A DNA stretch of 35,943 bases from Sphingobium sp. CCH11-B1 (lineage in GTDB: Bacteria > Pseudomonadota > Alphaproteobacteria > Sphingomonadales > Sphingomonadaceae): assembly GCF_001556865.1 (NCBI RefSeq), contig NZ_LSJY01000106.1, forward strand, positions 1 to 35,943. Direction: 5' to 3'. Within the stretch, counting starts at the first letter, position 1; every line of letters starts with the position of its first letter. Shown here piece after piece: positions 7,566-17,007 of this stretch. Under the pieces are notes generated by a model. The model did not search any database and had not been told where the DNA came from. It saw only the letters and a list, made by a program, of their open reading frames with translations. The position numbers and the translations under genes were made by a program.

Positions 7566-8843
7566 TCAGGCGCCCTTGGTGCCGAGATAGGCGAGCCACA
7601 GGCCGGCGATCTGCTTGCGCGAACCGCCCTGCACCGCAGAGAACGCAGTCTTCGCGCCAGCCATGTCGCCACCCATCGCCTTGGCTATGCCAAGACGCGT
7701 GTTGACCTCGTCGGCATCCACGCCGCCCTTCTCCTTGGCGAGTTCGAACATCGAAGCGGCCTTGGCATAATCACCATAGCCAAGGTAGGCGTCAGCCGTC
7801 GCCGCGGCGATCTTGCCATTGGCGGCTTTTTTCGCGTCGGCTTCCGCCGAGCCGAGCGACGCCTTGTCACCCGCGATCTTGGCCACGGCCGCCTGGTAAA
7901 CGTCGCCGCCCTGTGACGCGTTCAACACGCCCTTCGACCGGCCCTTGTCGATGACCGACTTGACCTCGCCATAAATACCCGTCTTCGACGCCATTTCCGC
8001 ATATTCGGTATAGTCGGCGGCAATCACGAGGCCATCGGACGCCCCCAGCAGGCGCAGCACGTCCAGATTTTCTCGGTTTGAAATGGTTGGGTTGGCGCGC
8101 TGGAACAGGCGGACGAGCGTACGCAGGTTCTGCCCGCTCGGTTCGGCCTGATACGCCATCGTCGCCCATTCTGTCACTTCGGGCAGCTTGGCCGCTTCGG
8201 CACGGCCGACGCCGATCTGATACCATTGCGCGGGAACCGGCTGGCCAGCGGCCTTCAAAGCCTCAGCCGCAGCCTTCAGCGCGGCGAGACCCTGAACGGT
8301 GAAGCCACGCGCCGGCTCAGCCGATACGTTGGTGGTCCCCGCCTTGCCGAAATAAGCCTGTGCCAGCGTCGGATTGACCGCCTCGGGCTTGTATCCCGCC
8401 GCCAGGGCGGCCTGCGCCCGCTGGATCGCGACGTCATAATTCTTCGCCTGCATGGCCTGGTCGGCGGCGACGGCGTTGAACTGGCCCGCCTGTTCCGGCG
8501 GCGTCAGGCCGCTGTCGAGCATCTGGTTCAGCGCCTCTCCCTGGAGCGCGGCGTCCTTCGACGCGATCGACAGGTTGAGCTTGATCGCGCCGATCTGATA
8601 TTTGTCGTCGTTCGACTTGGCCTTGCTGTCGGCGTCGGCCAGCGCTGTCTTAGCGCCAGCAAAGTCCTGCGCTTCCACCGCCTTCTGCGCGGCCTGGAGG
8701 GATTTGATCACCTCGGGCGACACGTTGAGCTTGGGCGCTGCAGCTTTCTTCTCTTCCTTCTTGGCGGCGAAAGCGGGAGCGGAAAGCGCGCCTCCGGTCA
8801 TCGCCAAAGCCAGGGTGAGCGCCACGGGGGTTACAAAACGCAT
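7566..8843 (-). CDS. Exported TPR-like protein, paralogue A of a tandem pair
   Basis: This protein of 425 residues starts MRFVTPVALTLALAM and has a clear signal peptide with a likely cleavage after APAFA, then a charged KKEEKKAAAPK linker. The body is Ala-rich alpha-helical repeat (TPR-like), with units such as AKTALADADSKAKSNDD and YDVAIQRAQAALAAG. The C-terminal segments YAEMASKTGIYGEVKSVIDKG and GGVDADEVNTRLGIAKAMGGD are mirrored in the downstream gene, showing paralogy. The start is ATG 8843, preceded by GAGGAG at 9 nt; an upstream in-frame ATG lacks usable spacing. Function is unknown. A periplasmic scaffold is an inference from architecture alone. It is divergent from gyrA across a 272-bp gap. 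Confidence 0.78.
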   Translation of the reverse strand: MRFVTPVALTLALAMTGGALSAPAFAAKKEEKKAAAPKLNVSPEVIKSLQAAQKAVEAQDFAGAKTALADADSKAKSNDDKYQIGAIKLNLSIASKDAALQGEALNQMLDSGLTPPEQAGQFNAVAADQAMQAKNYDVAIQRAQAALAAGYKPEAVNPTLAQAYFGKAGTTNVSAEPARGFTVQGLAALKAAAEALKAAGQPVPAQWYQIGVGRAEAAKLPEVTEWATMAYQAEPSGQNLRTLVRLFQRANPTISNRENLDVLRLLGASDGLVIAADYTEYAEMASKTGIYGEVKSVIDKGRSKGVLNASQGGDVYQAAVAKIAGDKASLGSAEADAKKAANGKIAAATADAYLGYGDYAKAASMFELAKEKGGVDADEVNTRLGIAKAMGGDMAGAKTAFSAVQGGSRKQIAGLWLAYLGTKGA

Positions 8844-9115
8844 GATCCTCATCTCCTCTGCGCCTGGGGCCAGGCGACCTTTCAAGCGGTTGCAGCGCCG
8901 ATTAGGGGCCGGCGCGTGAACGGGTTTTGAACAAGCCTATTCCTGCATGTTTTGCAACCGTTATGCGGGGGCTTCGTTCCGGCCGCGACAGCGGACGCCC
9001 CGGGCACCGCCTTGGCAGGACGCGCAGGCGCGCGTACGCGCGCGAGGGGTGACAGATTTGTTTCGCTCCGCTAGGGACGAAGCAAAGGCACATCCATCCA
9101 AAAAAGAGAATCGCA
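8844..9115. other. Intergenic region between the TPR gene and gyrA, with a palindrome and hairpins
   Basis: No gene is seen in this 272-bp divergent region. It contains a 7-bp inverted repeat CGCCTGG/CCAGGCG (8861-8876) in the leader of the TPR gene and a perfect 16-bp alternating palindrome GCGCGCGTACGCGCGC (9028-9043). It also holds an imperfect inverted repeat of TTTGTTTCG with CGAAGCAAA (about 9057-9087) just before gyrA. These could form cruciform or leader structures near a supercoiling gene; no promoter could be assigned with confidence. Confidence 0.4.
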
Positions 9116-11794
9116 TTGACCGACGAGACCGTCCTCGCCGACCCTTCGGACATCAGCCCCATCTCCATCGTCGAGGAGATGAAGACCAGCTACCTCGACT
9201 ATGCCATGTCCGTCATCGTCGCCCGCGCCCTGCCGGACGTGCGCGACGGGCTTAAGCCGGTCCACCGCCGCATTCTCTTCTCCGCCCAGGAATCGGGCTT
9301 CGTTTACAACCGGCCCTATCGCAAGTCCGCCCGCCTGGTCGGTGAGGTGATGGGTAAATACCACCCGCACGGCGACAGCTCGATCTACGACGCCTTGGCG
9401 CGCATGACGCAGGACTGGTCGATGCGCGTGCCGCTGATCGACGGCCAGGGCAATTTCGGCTCCATGGACCCCGATCCGCCAGCCGCGATGCGTTACACCG
9501 AAGCGCGCCTGGCGAAGGTAGCGAATGCGCTGCTGGAGGATCTCGACAAGGATACGGTCGATTTCACCCCCAACTACGACGCCTCGGAACATGAGCCGCA
9601 GGTGCTGCCGGCCCGCTTTCCCAACCTGCTGGTCAACGGGGCCGGCGGCATCGCCGTCGGCATGGCGACCAACATTCCGCCGCATAATCTGGGCGAAGTG
9701 CTGCGCGCCTGCCTTGCCTATATCGACAATCCCGGCATCAGCACCGACGAACTGATCCAGATCGTCCCTGGCCCCGATTTTCCCACCGCCCCGCTGATCC
9801 TGGGCCAGTCCGGCGCGCGCAGCGCCTATCATACCGGACGTGGCTCGATCATGATGCGTTCGCGCCATGTGATCGAGGAAGGACGCGGCGACCGCCAGTC
9901 GATCGTGCTGACCGCCATCCCCTATCAGGTCGGCAAATCGGGCCTCGTCGAAAAGATCGCCGAGGCCGCGAAGGACAAGCGGATCGAGGGCATCAGCGAC
10001 ATCCGCGACGAATCGAGCCGCGAAGGCGTCCGCATCGTCATGGACCTGAAGCGCGACGCGACGCCCGAGGTCGTGCTCAACCAGTTGTGGCGCAACACCC
10101 CCGCGCAATCGAGCTTCCCGGCGAACATGCTCGCCATTCGCGGCGGACGACCCGAACTGCTGGGCCTGCGCGAAATTATCGAGGCGTTCATCCGCTTCCG
10201 CGAAGAAGTCATCACCCGCCGCACCAAATATGAGCTGAACAAGGCCCGCGACCGGGCGCACATCTTGCTGGGCCTCGTCGTCGCCGTCACCAACCTCGAC
10301 GAAGTGGTGAAGATCATCCGCGGCTCGGCCAGTCCCGCCCAAGCGCGCGAAGCGCTGCTGGCGCGCGAATGGCCGATTGGCGAGATCGCGCCCTATCTGC
10401 GCCTGGTCGAAGCGATCGAGACCGAAGTCACCGGCGAGAGCTACCAGCTTTCCGACATTCAGGTCCGCGCCATCCTCGACCTGCGGCTGCACCGCCTGAC
10501 CGCGCTGGGCCGGGACGAAATCGGCAAGGAACTGGCGGAACTCGCCGAAGCCATCGCCGAATATCTTGCGATCCTCGGCGACCGCGTGAAGCTCTACGCC
10601 GTCATGCGCGAGGAGTTGGAGGCGATCGAGAGCGAGTTCGCGACCCCGCGCCTGTCCGAAATCACCGCCGCCGCCGATGGGATCGAGGACGAGGATCTGA
10701 TCGAGCGGGAGGACATGGTCGTCACCGTGACCATGCAGGGCTATATCAAGCGCACCCCGCTCGACACCTTCCGCGCCCAGGCCCGCGGCGGCAAGGGCCG
10801 TTCGGGCATGGCGACCAAGGACGAGGACGCCGTCACCGAACTGTTCGTGACATCGACCCACACGCCGGTGCTGTTCTTCTCGACCGCCGGCAAGGTGTAT
10901 CGCCTCAAGGTCTGGCGACTGCCCGAAGGCGGCCCGGCGACGCGCGGGCGGCCGATGGTGAACCTGCTGCCGTTGGGTCCGGGCGAAACGATCTCAACCG
11001 TCCTGCCGCTGCCGGAGGACGAGGCGGAGTGGGCCAAGCTCCACGTCATGTTCGCCACCGCCAAGGGGTCCGTCCGCCGCAACAGCATGGACGCTTTCGC
11101 CAACGTGCCGAGCAACGGGAAGATCGCGATGAAGTTCGAAGGCGAGGACGAGGACGACCGGCTGATCGGCGTCGCCCTGCTGGACGAAAGCGACGACGTG
11201 CTCCTTGCCACGCGGCAGGGCAAGGCGATCCGTTTCCAGGCGGAGGACGTGCGCGAATTCCAGAGCCGCAACTCCACCGGCGTGCGCGGCATGAAGCTGG
11301 CGGACGGCGACGAAGTCATCTCGCTTTCCGTCCTGCACCGTTCGGGCGCGGACGCCGAACAACGCGAGGAATATCTGCGTTTCGCCCCGTGGAAGCCGGA
11401 AAAGGACGGCGAGATGCAGGACCGCGAGATGTTCGCGCATATGCAGGAGGCGGAACAGTTCATCCTCACCGTCTGCGCGAACGGCTATGGCAAGCTGTCC
11501 TCAGCCTATGAATATCGCCGCACCGGACGCGGCGGTCAGGGCATCACCAACATCGACAATATCGGTCGCAACGGGCCGGTGGTCGCCAGTTTCCCGGCAA
11601 CCCGCGCCGATCAGCTCATGCTCGTCACCGATCAGGCGAAGCTCATCCGCATGGGCCTCGACAGCCTGCGCGTCATCGGCCGCAACTCGGCAGGCGTGCG
11701 CCTGTTCAACGTCGCCGACAATGAGCATGTGGTGAGCGCCGCGAAGATCGAGGAAAGCGACGCGGACAGCGAGTTGGACAGCCCCGAAGCGTGA
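9116..11794 (+). CDS. gyrA: DNA gyrase subunit A
   Basis: This 892-residue subunit A of the type II topoisomerase breaks and reseals DNA while GyrB supplies ATP-driven negative supercoiling. The catalytic Tyr127 is in [10 protein letters not shown]. The quinolone-resistance region reads [12 protein letters not shown] with Ser88 and Asp92, the positions equivalent to E. coli Ser83 and Asp87, so it looks wild-type. A GyrA box (QARGGKG, about residues 554-560) begins the C-terminal beta-pinwheel domain and separates it from ParC. The start is TTG at 9116, giving [12 protein letters not shown]. No ATG is suitably placed and the ribosome-binding site is weak (AAGAGAA), which is unusual for an essential gene. 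Its stop overlaps the next gene by 4 nt. Confidence 0.97.
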   Translation: MTDETVLADPSDISPISIVEEMKTSYLDYAMSVIVARALPDVRDGLKPVHRRILFSAQESGFVYNRPYRKSARLVGEVMGKYHPHGDSSIYDALARMTQDWSMRVPLIDGQGNFGSMDPDPPAAMRYTEARLAKVANALLEDLDKDTVDFTPNYDASEHEPQVLPARFPNLLVNGAGGIAVGMATNIPPHNLGEVLRACLAYIDNPGISTDELIQIVPGPDFPTAPLILGQSGARSAYHTGRGSIMMRSRHVIEEGRGDRQSIVLTAIPYQVGKSGLVEKIAEAAKDKRIEGISDIRDESSREGVRIVMDLKRDATPEVVLNQLWRNTPAQSSFPANMLAIRGGRPELLGLREIIEAFIRFREEVITRRTKYELNKARDRAHILLGLVVAVTNLDEVVKIIRGSASPAQAREALLAREWPIGEIAPYLRLVEAIETEVTGESYQLSDIQVRAILDLRLHRLTALGRDEIGKELAELAEAIAEYLAILGDRVKLYAVMREELEAIESEFATPRLSEITAAADGIEDEDLIEREDMVVTVTMQGYIKRTPLDTFRAQARGGKGRSGMATKDEDAVTELFVTSTHTPVLFFSTAGKVYRLKVWRLPEGGPATRGRPMVNLLPLGPGETISTVLPLPEDEAEWAKLHVMFATAKGSVRRNSMDAFANVPSNGKIAMKFEGEDEDDRLIGVALLDESDDVLLATRQGKAIRFQAEDVREFQSRNSTGVRGMKLADGDEVISLSVLHRSGADAEQREEYLRFAPWKPEKDGEMQDREMFAHMQEAEQFILTVCANGYGKLSSAYEYRRTGRGGQGITNIDNIGRNGPVVASFPATRADQLMLVTDQAKLIRMGLDSLRVIGRNSAGVRLFNVADNEHVVSAAKIEESDADSELDSPEA

Positions 11795-12138
11795 GCGACC
11801 TCTTCGCCTATAAAGTGCTGACTGCCGAACAATATGCGCAGTTCAAGGCGGACGGCCTATTCAAGGGTGCGCCGGTCGATCTGGCGGATGGCTACATCCA
11901 CATGTCCACCCGCGACCAGGCGGCGGAGACGGTGGCGAAGCATTTCGCCGGGCAGGATCGGCTGGTCATGCTGATGATCGATCTCGCCCCCTTCGGCGAC
12001 AAGGTGAAATGGGAAGTGTCACGCGGTGGCGCGCTCTTCCCCCATCTCTACGCCGACCTCCCGATCAGCGCCGTTGCGGGTAAGGTCGTGCTGCGCATCG
12101 GCGACGATGGGAAACATCTGTTTCCAGCGGGATTCTAG
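11791..12138 (+). CDS. DUF952 domain-containing protein
   Basis: This small 115-residue protein starts [18 protein letters not shown] and has the DUF952 pattern: an early ADGYIHMSTRDQ segment, a central VMLMIDLAPFGDKVKWE and a C-terminal GALFPHLYADLPISAV. The family is widespread in bacteria and is thought to resemble an ADP-ribosyl-type fold, but no activity is established that I can cite. The GTG start overlaps the gyrA stop (GTGA), so it is probably translationally coupled to gyrA. It may simply be an expression passenger. It carries no signal peptide. Confidence 0.88.
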   Translation: MSDLFAYKVLTAEQYAQFKADGLFKGAPVDLADGYIHMSTRDQAAETVAKHFAGQDRLVMLMIDLAPFGDKVKWEVSRGGALFPHLYADLPISAVAGKVVLRIGDDGKHLFPAGF

Positions 12139-12176
12139 GGTCATGGGCTCCTGCGAAGCGAGAGCACGGCATTTTC

Positions 12177-13301
12177 TCACACGCGCGTCATGCCAATCAC
12201 CCGGCCCTGCCTGACGACATAGTCCCATCCGCCCCACCGGATCCGGTTCGATGTTGCGGCGGCGATCTGCACGGCAAGATGGGCCCATGTGACGGCAAAG
12301 GGCGCCACCATGTCCCACAGCAAGGACTGACCCGTCTTGCGCGCCTGTGCAGGTTCCACGACCGATCCGATTATGCGGCGGCGCGCCGCCGCCCTGCCCC
12401 ATGCCGCGCCATATCCGACCAGGATCGCCCACGCGCCGCCCCAGCCCAGCGCCCAGAGCCAGCCCGCCGCCTGAACCGCCATGACGAGCGTCGCGAGCGT
12501 CCACATGCCCACGCTGTTGGTGATGATGTGCCGATATTGCCGCACCCCGAAACCCAGCAGATCGCGCGTTCCCCCTCGTATCGGACTGGCCACCAGCAAG
12601 TCGCGCACCGGCCGCAGCCGCAGCTTCGCGCGCCAGCCACTAAGCCCGATGCTCATGTCATCGGACAGCCTGCCCGCAAGGACCGCGTCAAGGTCGAGCC
12701 GGTCGGCCACCTCGCGCGACATCGCCATGGCGCCCCCCCAGGGCATGGTCGCATTCGCTGACCGCGGTAAGGTCGCGAGCTGCATCTCCACCGCACCGAC
12801 CAGCGCCGCCATCGCACCGCCTTCTGGCAGCAGCAGGCGATAACCCGTTACGATATCAGCCTTGCCCCGGACCAGCGGGAACAGCAATCGGCCCACCAGA
12901 CGCGATGGCGGCTCGATATCCGCATCGATGAAGACCAGCCAGCGATCCTCCGGCGTCAAGGCGCGTAAAGCCGCGCGCAGCTTATGGACCTTCTGGCCTT
13001 CATCGCGCGCGACGCCCGCGCTGACGACCTTGACCCAATCCGGTTCCAGCGCCATCAATGCGTCGGCCGCCGGGCATGCGCCGGACGTCGCCAGCAACAG
13101 CCGGAACGGCGCGCCCTGCGCTTTCAGTCGCGCGATCATATCCGCGCCGCCATCCCAATCGTCGCGCAGGCTCAAGATGACGACCGTCCCTTCGGGCGCT
13201 TCGACCTTACGATCCATGGGCAAATGCCACCAGTAATTCAGCACACCGGCGACGGTAAGCGCCTGAAGGATCGCCCAAAGCCATATCATCGTCAGCGTCA
13301 T
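12177..13301 (-). CDS. Membrane glycosyltransferase, GT2/GT21-type (hopanoid or ceramide transferase-like)
   Basis: This 374-residue inverting glycosyltransferase has an N-terminal membrane anchor (about residues 5-22) and C-terminal hydrophobic segments at about 265-310. The catalytic GT-A domain shows FIDADIEPP with the metal-binding DAD at 126-128, an LSDDMSIG acid motif at about 213-219, and a RQYRH motif at 254-258. The last resembles the (Q/R)xxRW signature of GT21 ceramide glucosyltransferases and HpnI-type hopanoid enzymes. The likely substrate is a nucleotide sugar and a lipid acceptor at the cytoplasmic membrane. Sphingomonads make glycosphingolipids, so a ceramide glycosyltransferase is attractive, but a hopanoid role is equally possible. 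It is divergent from an LpxL-like acyltransferase 41 nt away, which fits envelope-lipid work. Confidence 0.75.
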   Translation of the reverse strand: MTLTMIWLWAILQALTVAGVLNYWWHLPMDRKVEAPEGTVVILSLRDDWDGGADMIARLKAQGAPFRLLLATSGACPAADALMALEPDWVKVVSAGVARDEGQKVHKLRAALRALTPEDRWLVFIDADIEPPSRLVGRLLFPLVRGKADIVTGYRLLLPEGGAMAALVGAVEMQLATLPRSANATMPWGGAMAMSREVADRLDLDAVLAGRLSDDMSIGLSGWRAKLRLRPVRDLLVASPIRGGTRDLLGFGVRQYRHIITNSVGMWTLATLVMAVQAAGWLWALGWGGAWAILVGYGAAWGRAAARRRIIGSVVEPAQARKTGQSLLWDMVAPFAVTWAHLAVQIAAATSNRIRWGGWDYVVRQGRVIGMTRV

Positions 13302-13342
13302 GCCCTTTACCGCCCCGCCTGCTCCTGTATGACGCTCACGCC

Positions 13343-14206
13343 ATGCTCTCCAACCCCTTTCTCTTCGCGCTCATGCGGCATCTGCCGGCCGGCCCCGCGT
13401 CGTGGCTGGGCGGCTGGCTCTCGGCCAACGTCGCGCGGCGCAACATGAAGCTGCGCGACGCCCGCGCCCGCACCAACCTTGCCATCCTGCGCCCCGACCT
13501 GCCGGAGGCGGATCGAGAGGCGATCCTGACGCGCCGGTGGATCAACATCGGCCGCACCATGGCCGAACTCGCCAACATCGACCGGCTGGTGAACGAGGCG
13601 CATGTGACGGTGATCGACAAGGCGGGTTATCAGGCGGTGCTGGACGGGCCGGGCCCGATGATCGCCTTCACCTGCCATCTGGGCAATTGGGATTTGCTTG
13701 CCGCCCATATCAAATGGTCGACCGACCGGCCTGGGCTCGGCGTCTATGAAGACCCGGGCGACCCGAAAATCGCCGCCCAACTCAAGAAAGCGCGCTCCAG
13801 CTATATGGGAGAGGCGATCGGCGGCGAAGGCGCGGCGCGGGGCGTGCTCAAGCATCTGACGCAGAAGGACCGGGCGACGCTCTATATCCTCGCGGACGAA
13901 CGGCGCGACCGGCAGGTCTGGTTCCCCACCTTCGGTCGTCCCCTCGAACCGTCCGGCAATCTGTCGATCGCGCTGCGTCTCGCGCGGAAGGTCGGCGCGC
14001 AATTCCTGCCCTTCTATCTCGTGCGCACCAGCGGCCCGCATTTCGCGTTACACTGGCACCCCCCGCTCGATCCGCGCGACATGACGGATGCGGACATCGT
14101 CGCCACGCTGGACCGCTATCTGGGGGATGCCTGCATCGCCCATGCCGACCAATGGCTGGCGCTGCACGATATGGACCTGACCGCGCCCGGACATGGTGTG
14201 ACTTGA
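13343..14206 (+). CDS. LpxL/HtrB-like lysophospholipid acyltransferase family protein
   Basis: This 287-residue protein of the lipid A late-acyltransferase family moves acyl chains from acyl-ACP to Kdo2-lipid IVA or a related lipid at the inner membrane. The catalytic H-X4-D/E motif is HLGNWD with His112 and Asp117; Glu is more usual at the last position. An N-terminal hydrophobic patch and the sequences GEGAARGVLKHL and ILADERRDRQVWFPTFG fit the family. The length is slightly short (family about 290-320). Whether it acts on lipid A or on another lipid is unclear, because many sphingomonads lack classical LPS. It shares a 41-bp divergent gap with the glycosyltransferase. trpF follows 28 nt later. 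Confidence 0.85.
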   Translation: MLSNPFLFALMRHLPAGPASWLGGWLSANVARRNMKLRDARARTNLAILRPDLPEADREAILTRRWINIGRTMAELANIDRLVNEAHVTVIDKAGYQAVLDGPGPMIAFTCHLGNWDLLAAHIKWSTDRPGLGVYEDPGDPKIAAQLKKARSSYMGEAIGGEGAARGVLKHLTQKDRATLYILADERRDRQVWFPTFGRPLEPSGNLSIALRLARKVGAQFLPFYLVRTSGPHFALHWHPPLDPRDMTDADIVATLDRYLGDACIAHADQWLALHDMDLTAPGHGVT

Positions 14207-14234
14207 TCCGCTTTCCCGGTTAAAGCGCGCAGCC

Positions 14235-14876
14235 ATGTCCCGACTCGCGATCAAGATGTGCGGCCTTTCGACGCCGGAGACGGTGGGCGCAGCCGTACGC
14301 GCGGGCGCAACCCATCTTGGCTTCGTCCATTTCCCCAAAAGCCCGCGCCATGTGGAGCCGGAACAGATCAGGGCGCTGACAGGCGCCGTACCATCCCATG
14401 TCGATCGGGTGGCCGTGTTGGTGGACCCGGACGATGACCAGATCGCCCGATTGGTGGCTACAGGGGCACTGACCGCGTTACAGCTTCACGGCGGCGAAAG
14501 CCCAGAGCGGGTTGCCGCCGTCCGCCGGCTTTCCGGCTTGCCGGTCTGGAAAGCCATATCGGTCAAGAACCGCGCCGACATCGACGCCGCGAAAGCCTAT
14601 GCCGGTGCGGCCGACCTGCTTCTGTTCGACGCAAAGACGCCGCCGGGAGCACTGCCGGGCGGCATGGGCCTCCGGTTCGACTGGACGCTGCTGCGCGGCC
14701 AGTCGATCGCCACGCCATGGGGCCTCTCGGGCGGATTGTCCGCCGATACCATATGCGAGGCGATCCGCCTCACCGGCGCGCCGCTGGTCGATGTCTCTTC
14801 GGGCATAGAGGATGCGCCGGGCATCAAGAGTGTGGACAAGATCATGGCCTTCTGCAAAGCGGTGTCCGCATGTTGA
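14235..14876 (+). CDS. trpF: Phosphoribosylanthranilate isomerase
   Basis: This 213-residue TIM-barrel enzyme performs the third step of tryptophan synthesis, the Amadori rearrangement of N-(5-phosphoribosyl)anthranilate to CdRP. The general base Cys9 is in IKMCGLS and the general acid Asp132 is in LLFDAKTPPG. Phosphate-binding segments WGLSGGLSADT and VDVSSGIEDAPGIKS are intact. As in many alphaproteobacteria, it is separate from trpC and lies upstream of trpB. The gap to trpB is 96 nt. It should be functional. Confidence 0.95.
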   Translation: MSRLAIKMCGLSTPETVGAAVRAGATHLGFVHFPKSPRHVEPEQIRALTGAVPSHVDRVAVLVDPDDDQIARLVATGALTALQLHGGESPERVAAVRRLSGLPVWKAISVKNRADIDAAKAYAGAADLLLFDAKTPPGALPGGMGLRFDWTLLRGQSIATPWGLSGGLSADTICEAIRLTGAPLVDVSSGIEDAPGIKSVDKIMAFCKAVSAC

Positions 14877-14972
14877 GGCCGACCCATCCCCGCGCGCGCA
14901 TCGAAGGACGATGGCGCTGATCGCTTGATCCTAAGCGAACGCCCCATATCGTCCTTTCAGAAAGACCGACGC

Positions 14973-16214
14973 ATGACCGACACCCTAGCCTTGCCCAACA
15001 GCCTGCGTAGCCAGCCCGACCCCAGCGGCCATTTCGGCCCGTTCGGCGGCCGCTACGTCGCCGAAACGCTGATGCCCCTGATCCTCGAGCTGGAGAAGGT
15101 CTATAAAGCGGCGAAGGCCGACCCTTCGTTCGACGAGGAAATGGCGGAATTGCTCCGCACCTATGTCGGCCGCCCGAACCCGCTTTATTATGCGGGCCGG
15201 CTGACCGAGGCGCTGCGAGCGAAGGCCGCGCCTGGCAAGGGCGCGAAAATCTACTTGAAGCGCGAGGAGCTGAACCACACCGGCGCGCACAAGATCAACA
15301 ATTGTATCGGCCAGGCGCTGCTCGCCCGCCGCATGGGGAAGAAGAAGGTCATCGCGGAGACTGGCGCGGGCCAGCACGGCGTTGCTACCGCGACCGTCGC
15401 CGCGCTCTTTGGGCTGGAATGCAAGATTTTCATGGGCGCGAAGGACGTCGAGCGGCAGAAGCCCAACGTGTTCCGCATGAAGCTGCTGGGCGCGGAGGTG
15501 GTGCCGGTCCATTCGGGCTCCGCGACGCTTAAGGATTCGATGAACGACGCGCTGCGCCACTGGGTGTCGAACGTGCACGATACTTTCTACATCATCGGCA
15601 CGGCCGCCGGCCCGCATCCCTACCCCGAGCTGGTGCGGGATTTCCAGTCGGTGATCGGCAAGGAGACGCGGGCGCAGATGCTGGAGGCGGAAGGCCGTCT
15701 GCCCGACATGCTGATCGCCCCGGTGGGCGGCGGGTCCAACGCCATCGGCATGTTCCACCCCTTCCTCGACGATCCCGAAGTGGCGATGATCGGCGTCGAA
15801 GCGGCGGGTGAGGGCCTCGACAAGAAGCACGCGGCGTCGCTCGCTGGCGGCGCGTCCGGCATATTGCATGGCAACCGCACCTATCTGCTTCAGGACGAGG
15901 ACGGTCAGATCACCGAAGCGCACAGTATTTCGGCGGGCCTCGACTATCCTGGCATCGGGCCGGAACATAGCTGGCTGCATGAAATCGGCCGGGTCAAATA
16001 TATGCCGATCAGGGATGAAGAGGCGTTGGCGAGCTTCCAGACGCTCTCCCGCTTGGAAGGCATCATCCCCGCGCTCGAATCCGCCCATGCCATTGCTGCG
16101 GCAGAACAGGTCGCGCCGACGCTGGAAGCGGACAAGATCATCGTCGTCAATCTCTCGGGTCGGGGCGACAAGGACATCTTTACCGTGGCGGATGCGCTGG
16201 GAGTGGAGATGTGA
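14973..16214 (+). CDS. trpB: Tryptophan synthase beta chain
   Basis: This 413-residue PLP enzyme joins indole, channelled from TrpA, with L-serine to make tryptophan. The PLP lysine is Lys107 in [10 protein letters not shown], the phosphate-binding loop is [10 protein letters not shown], and the C-terminal Ser/Gly motif is SGRGDKD. The start is taken at ATG 14973 ([10 protein letters not shown]) from family length; an in-frame ATG at 14925 would add 16 residues with no better signal. It overlaps the downstream trpA region, with its stop inside an ATGTGA string. It looks intact even though the partner trpA is broken. A free TrpB keeps some activity with exogenous indole. Confidence 0.96.
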   Translation: MTDTLALPNSLRSQPDPSGHFGPFGGRYVAETLMPLILELEKVYKAAKADPSFDEEMAELLRTYVGRPNPLYYAGRLTEALRAKAAPGKGAKIYLKREELNHTGAHKINNCIGQALLARRMGKKKVIAETGAGQHGVATATVAALFGLECKIFMGAKDVERQKPNVFRMKLLGAEVVPVHSGSATLKDSMNDALRHWVSNVHDTFYIIGTAAGPHPYPELVRDFQSVIGKETRAQMLEAEGRLPDMLIAPVGGGSNAIGMFHPFLDDPEVAMIGVEAAGEGLDKKHAASLAGGASGILHGNRTYLLQDEDGQITEAHSISAGLDYPGIGPEHSWLHEIGRVKYMPIRDEEALASFQTLSRLEGIIPALESAHAIAAAEQVAPTLEADKIIVVNLSGRGDKDIFTVADALGVEM

Positions 16215-16216
16215 CC

Positions 16217-17007
16217 ATGATGGACCGCCTCTCTGCCCGCTTCGCCGCCTGCAAGGCACAGGGCCGCGCTGCGCTCATCACCTTCGTTACCGGGGGCGAT
16301 CCCGATATGGCGGCCACCCCCGCCATTCTCGACGCGCTGGTCGAAGGCGGCGCGGACATTATCGAGCTGGGGATGCCCTTTACCGATCCGATGGCTGACG
16401 GTCCGGCGATCGAGCTTGCCAATCTGCGCAGCCTGGGGTCGGGCACGAAGACGAAGGACATCTTCGCCATCGCCGCCGATTTTCGCGCGCGTCACCCTGA
16501 CATCCCGCTGGTCCTGATGGGCTATGCCAACCCGATGCTGGTGCGCGGCGCGGACTGGTTCGCGGACCAATGCAGGGCCGCCGGTGTCGATGGCGTCATC
16601 TGCGTCGATGTGCCGCCCGAGGAAGACGCGGAGATCGGCCCGGCCCTGCGCGCGGCCGGCGTCCACCTCGTCCGGCTCGCCACGCCGACGACCGACGCCG
16701 CGCGCAGGGCTTCCTATATCATGTCGCAGTCGCTGGCATCACCGGAAAGCAGCAGGCGGCGCAGGCATCGATCGAGATGGCAGTCGAAAAGCTCAAGGCT
16801 GCCACCGACCTGCCGATCGCCGTCGGCTTCGGCGTCCGCACGCCGGAGCAGGCCGCCGCCATCGGCCGCGTCGCCGACGGCGTCGTTGTCGGTTCCGCCA
16901 TCGTCGACATCGTCGGCAGCCATGGCGATACCGCCGCGCCGTTCGTCCAACAATTTGTGGCGTCGCTTTCGAGCGCGCTCACCCGAACCCAGGAGACCGC
17001 CGCATGA
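16217..17007 (+). pseudogene. trpA: Tryptophan synthase alpha chain, disrupted by an internal deletion/frameshift
   Basis: TrpA cleaves indole-3-glycerol phosphate to indole for TrpB. The first half is normal, with the catalytic Glu (about residue 50, DIIELGMPF) and Asp (about residue 61, FTDPMADGP) both present. At about 16706, after ATPTTDAAR, the reading frame leaves the family sequence. It resumes in the next frame as [16 protein letters not shown] and continues normally to the TGA at 17005-17007. Between these points 8-9 residues of loop 6, which family members have, are missing. The missing length must be 1 modulo 3, and about 25 bp fits. The original frame runs on out of family. ATG 16217 is chosen from GGAG 8 nt upstream; a GTG at 16211 overlaps the trpB stop. 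Either a true null mutation or a sequence error in GC-rich DNA. Confidence 0.88.

Noticed and set aside
9376..9395. Possible quinolone-resistance mutation in gyrA
   Set aside because: Ser88 and Asp92, equivalent to E. coli Ser83 and Asp87, are the wild-type residues.
9071..10861. Long minus-strand ORF of 596 codons opposite gyrA
   Set aside because: It is the antisense shadow of gyrA in GC-rich DNA, with Asp/Gly/His-rich sequence and no recognisable domain.
14877..14972. Trp attenuator or riboswitch before trpB
   Set aside because: No leader peptide with Trp codons and no convincing alternative hairpins were found in the 96-nt gap.
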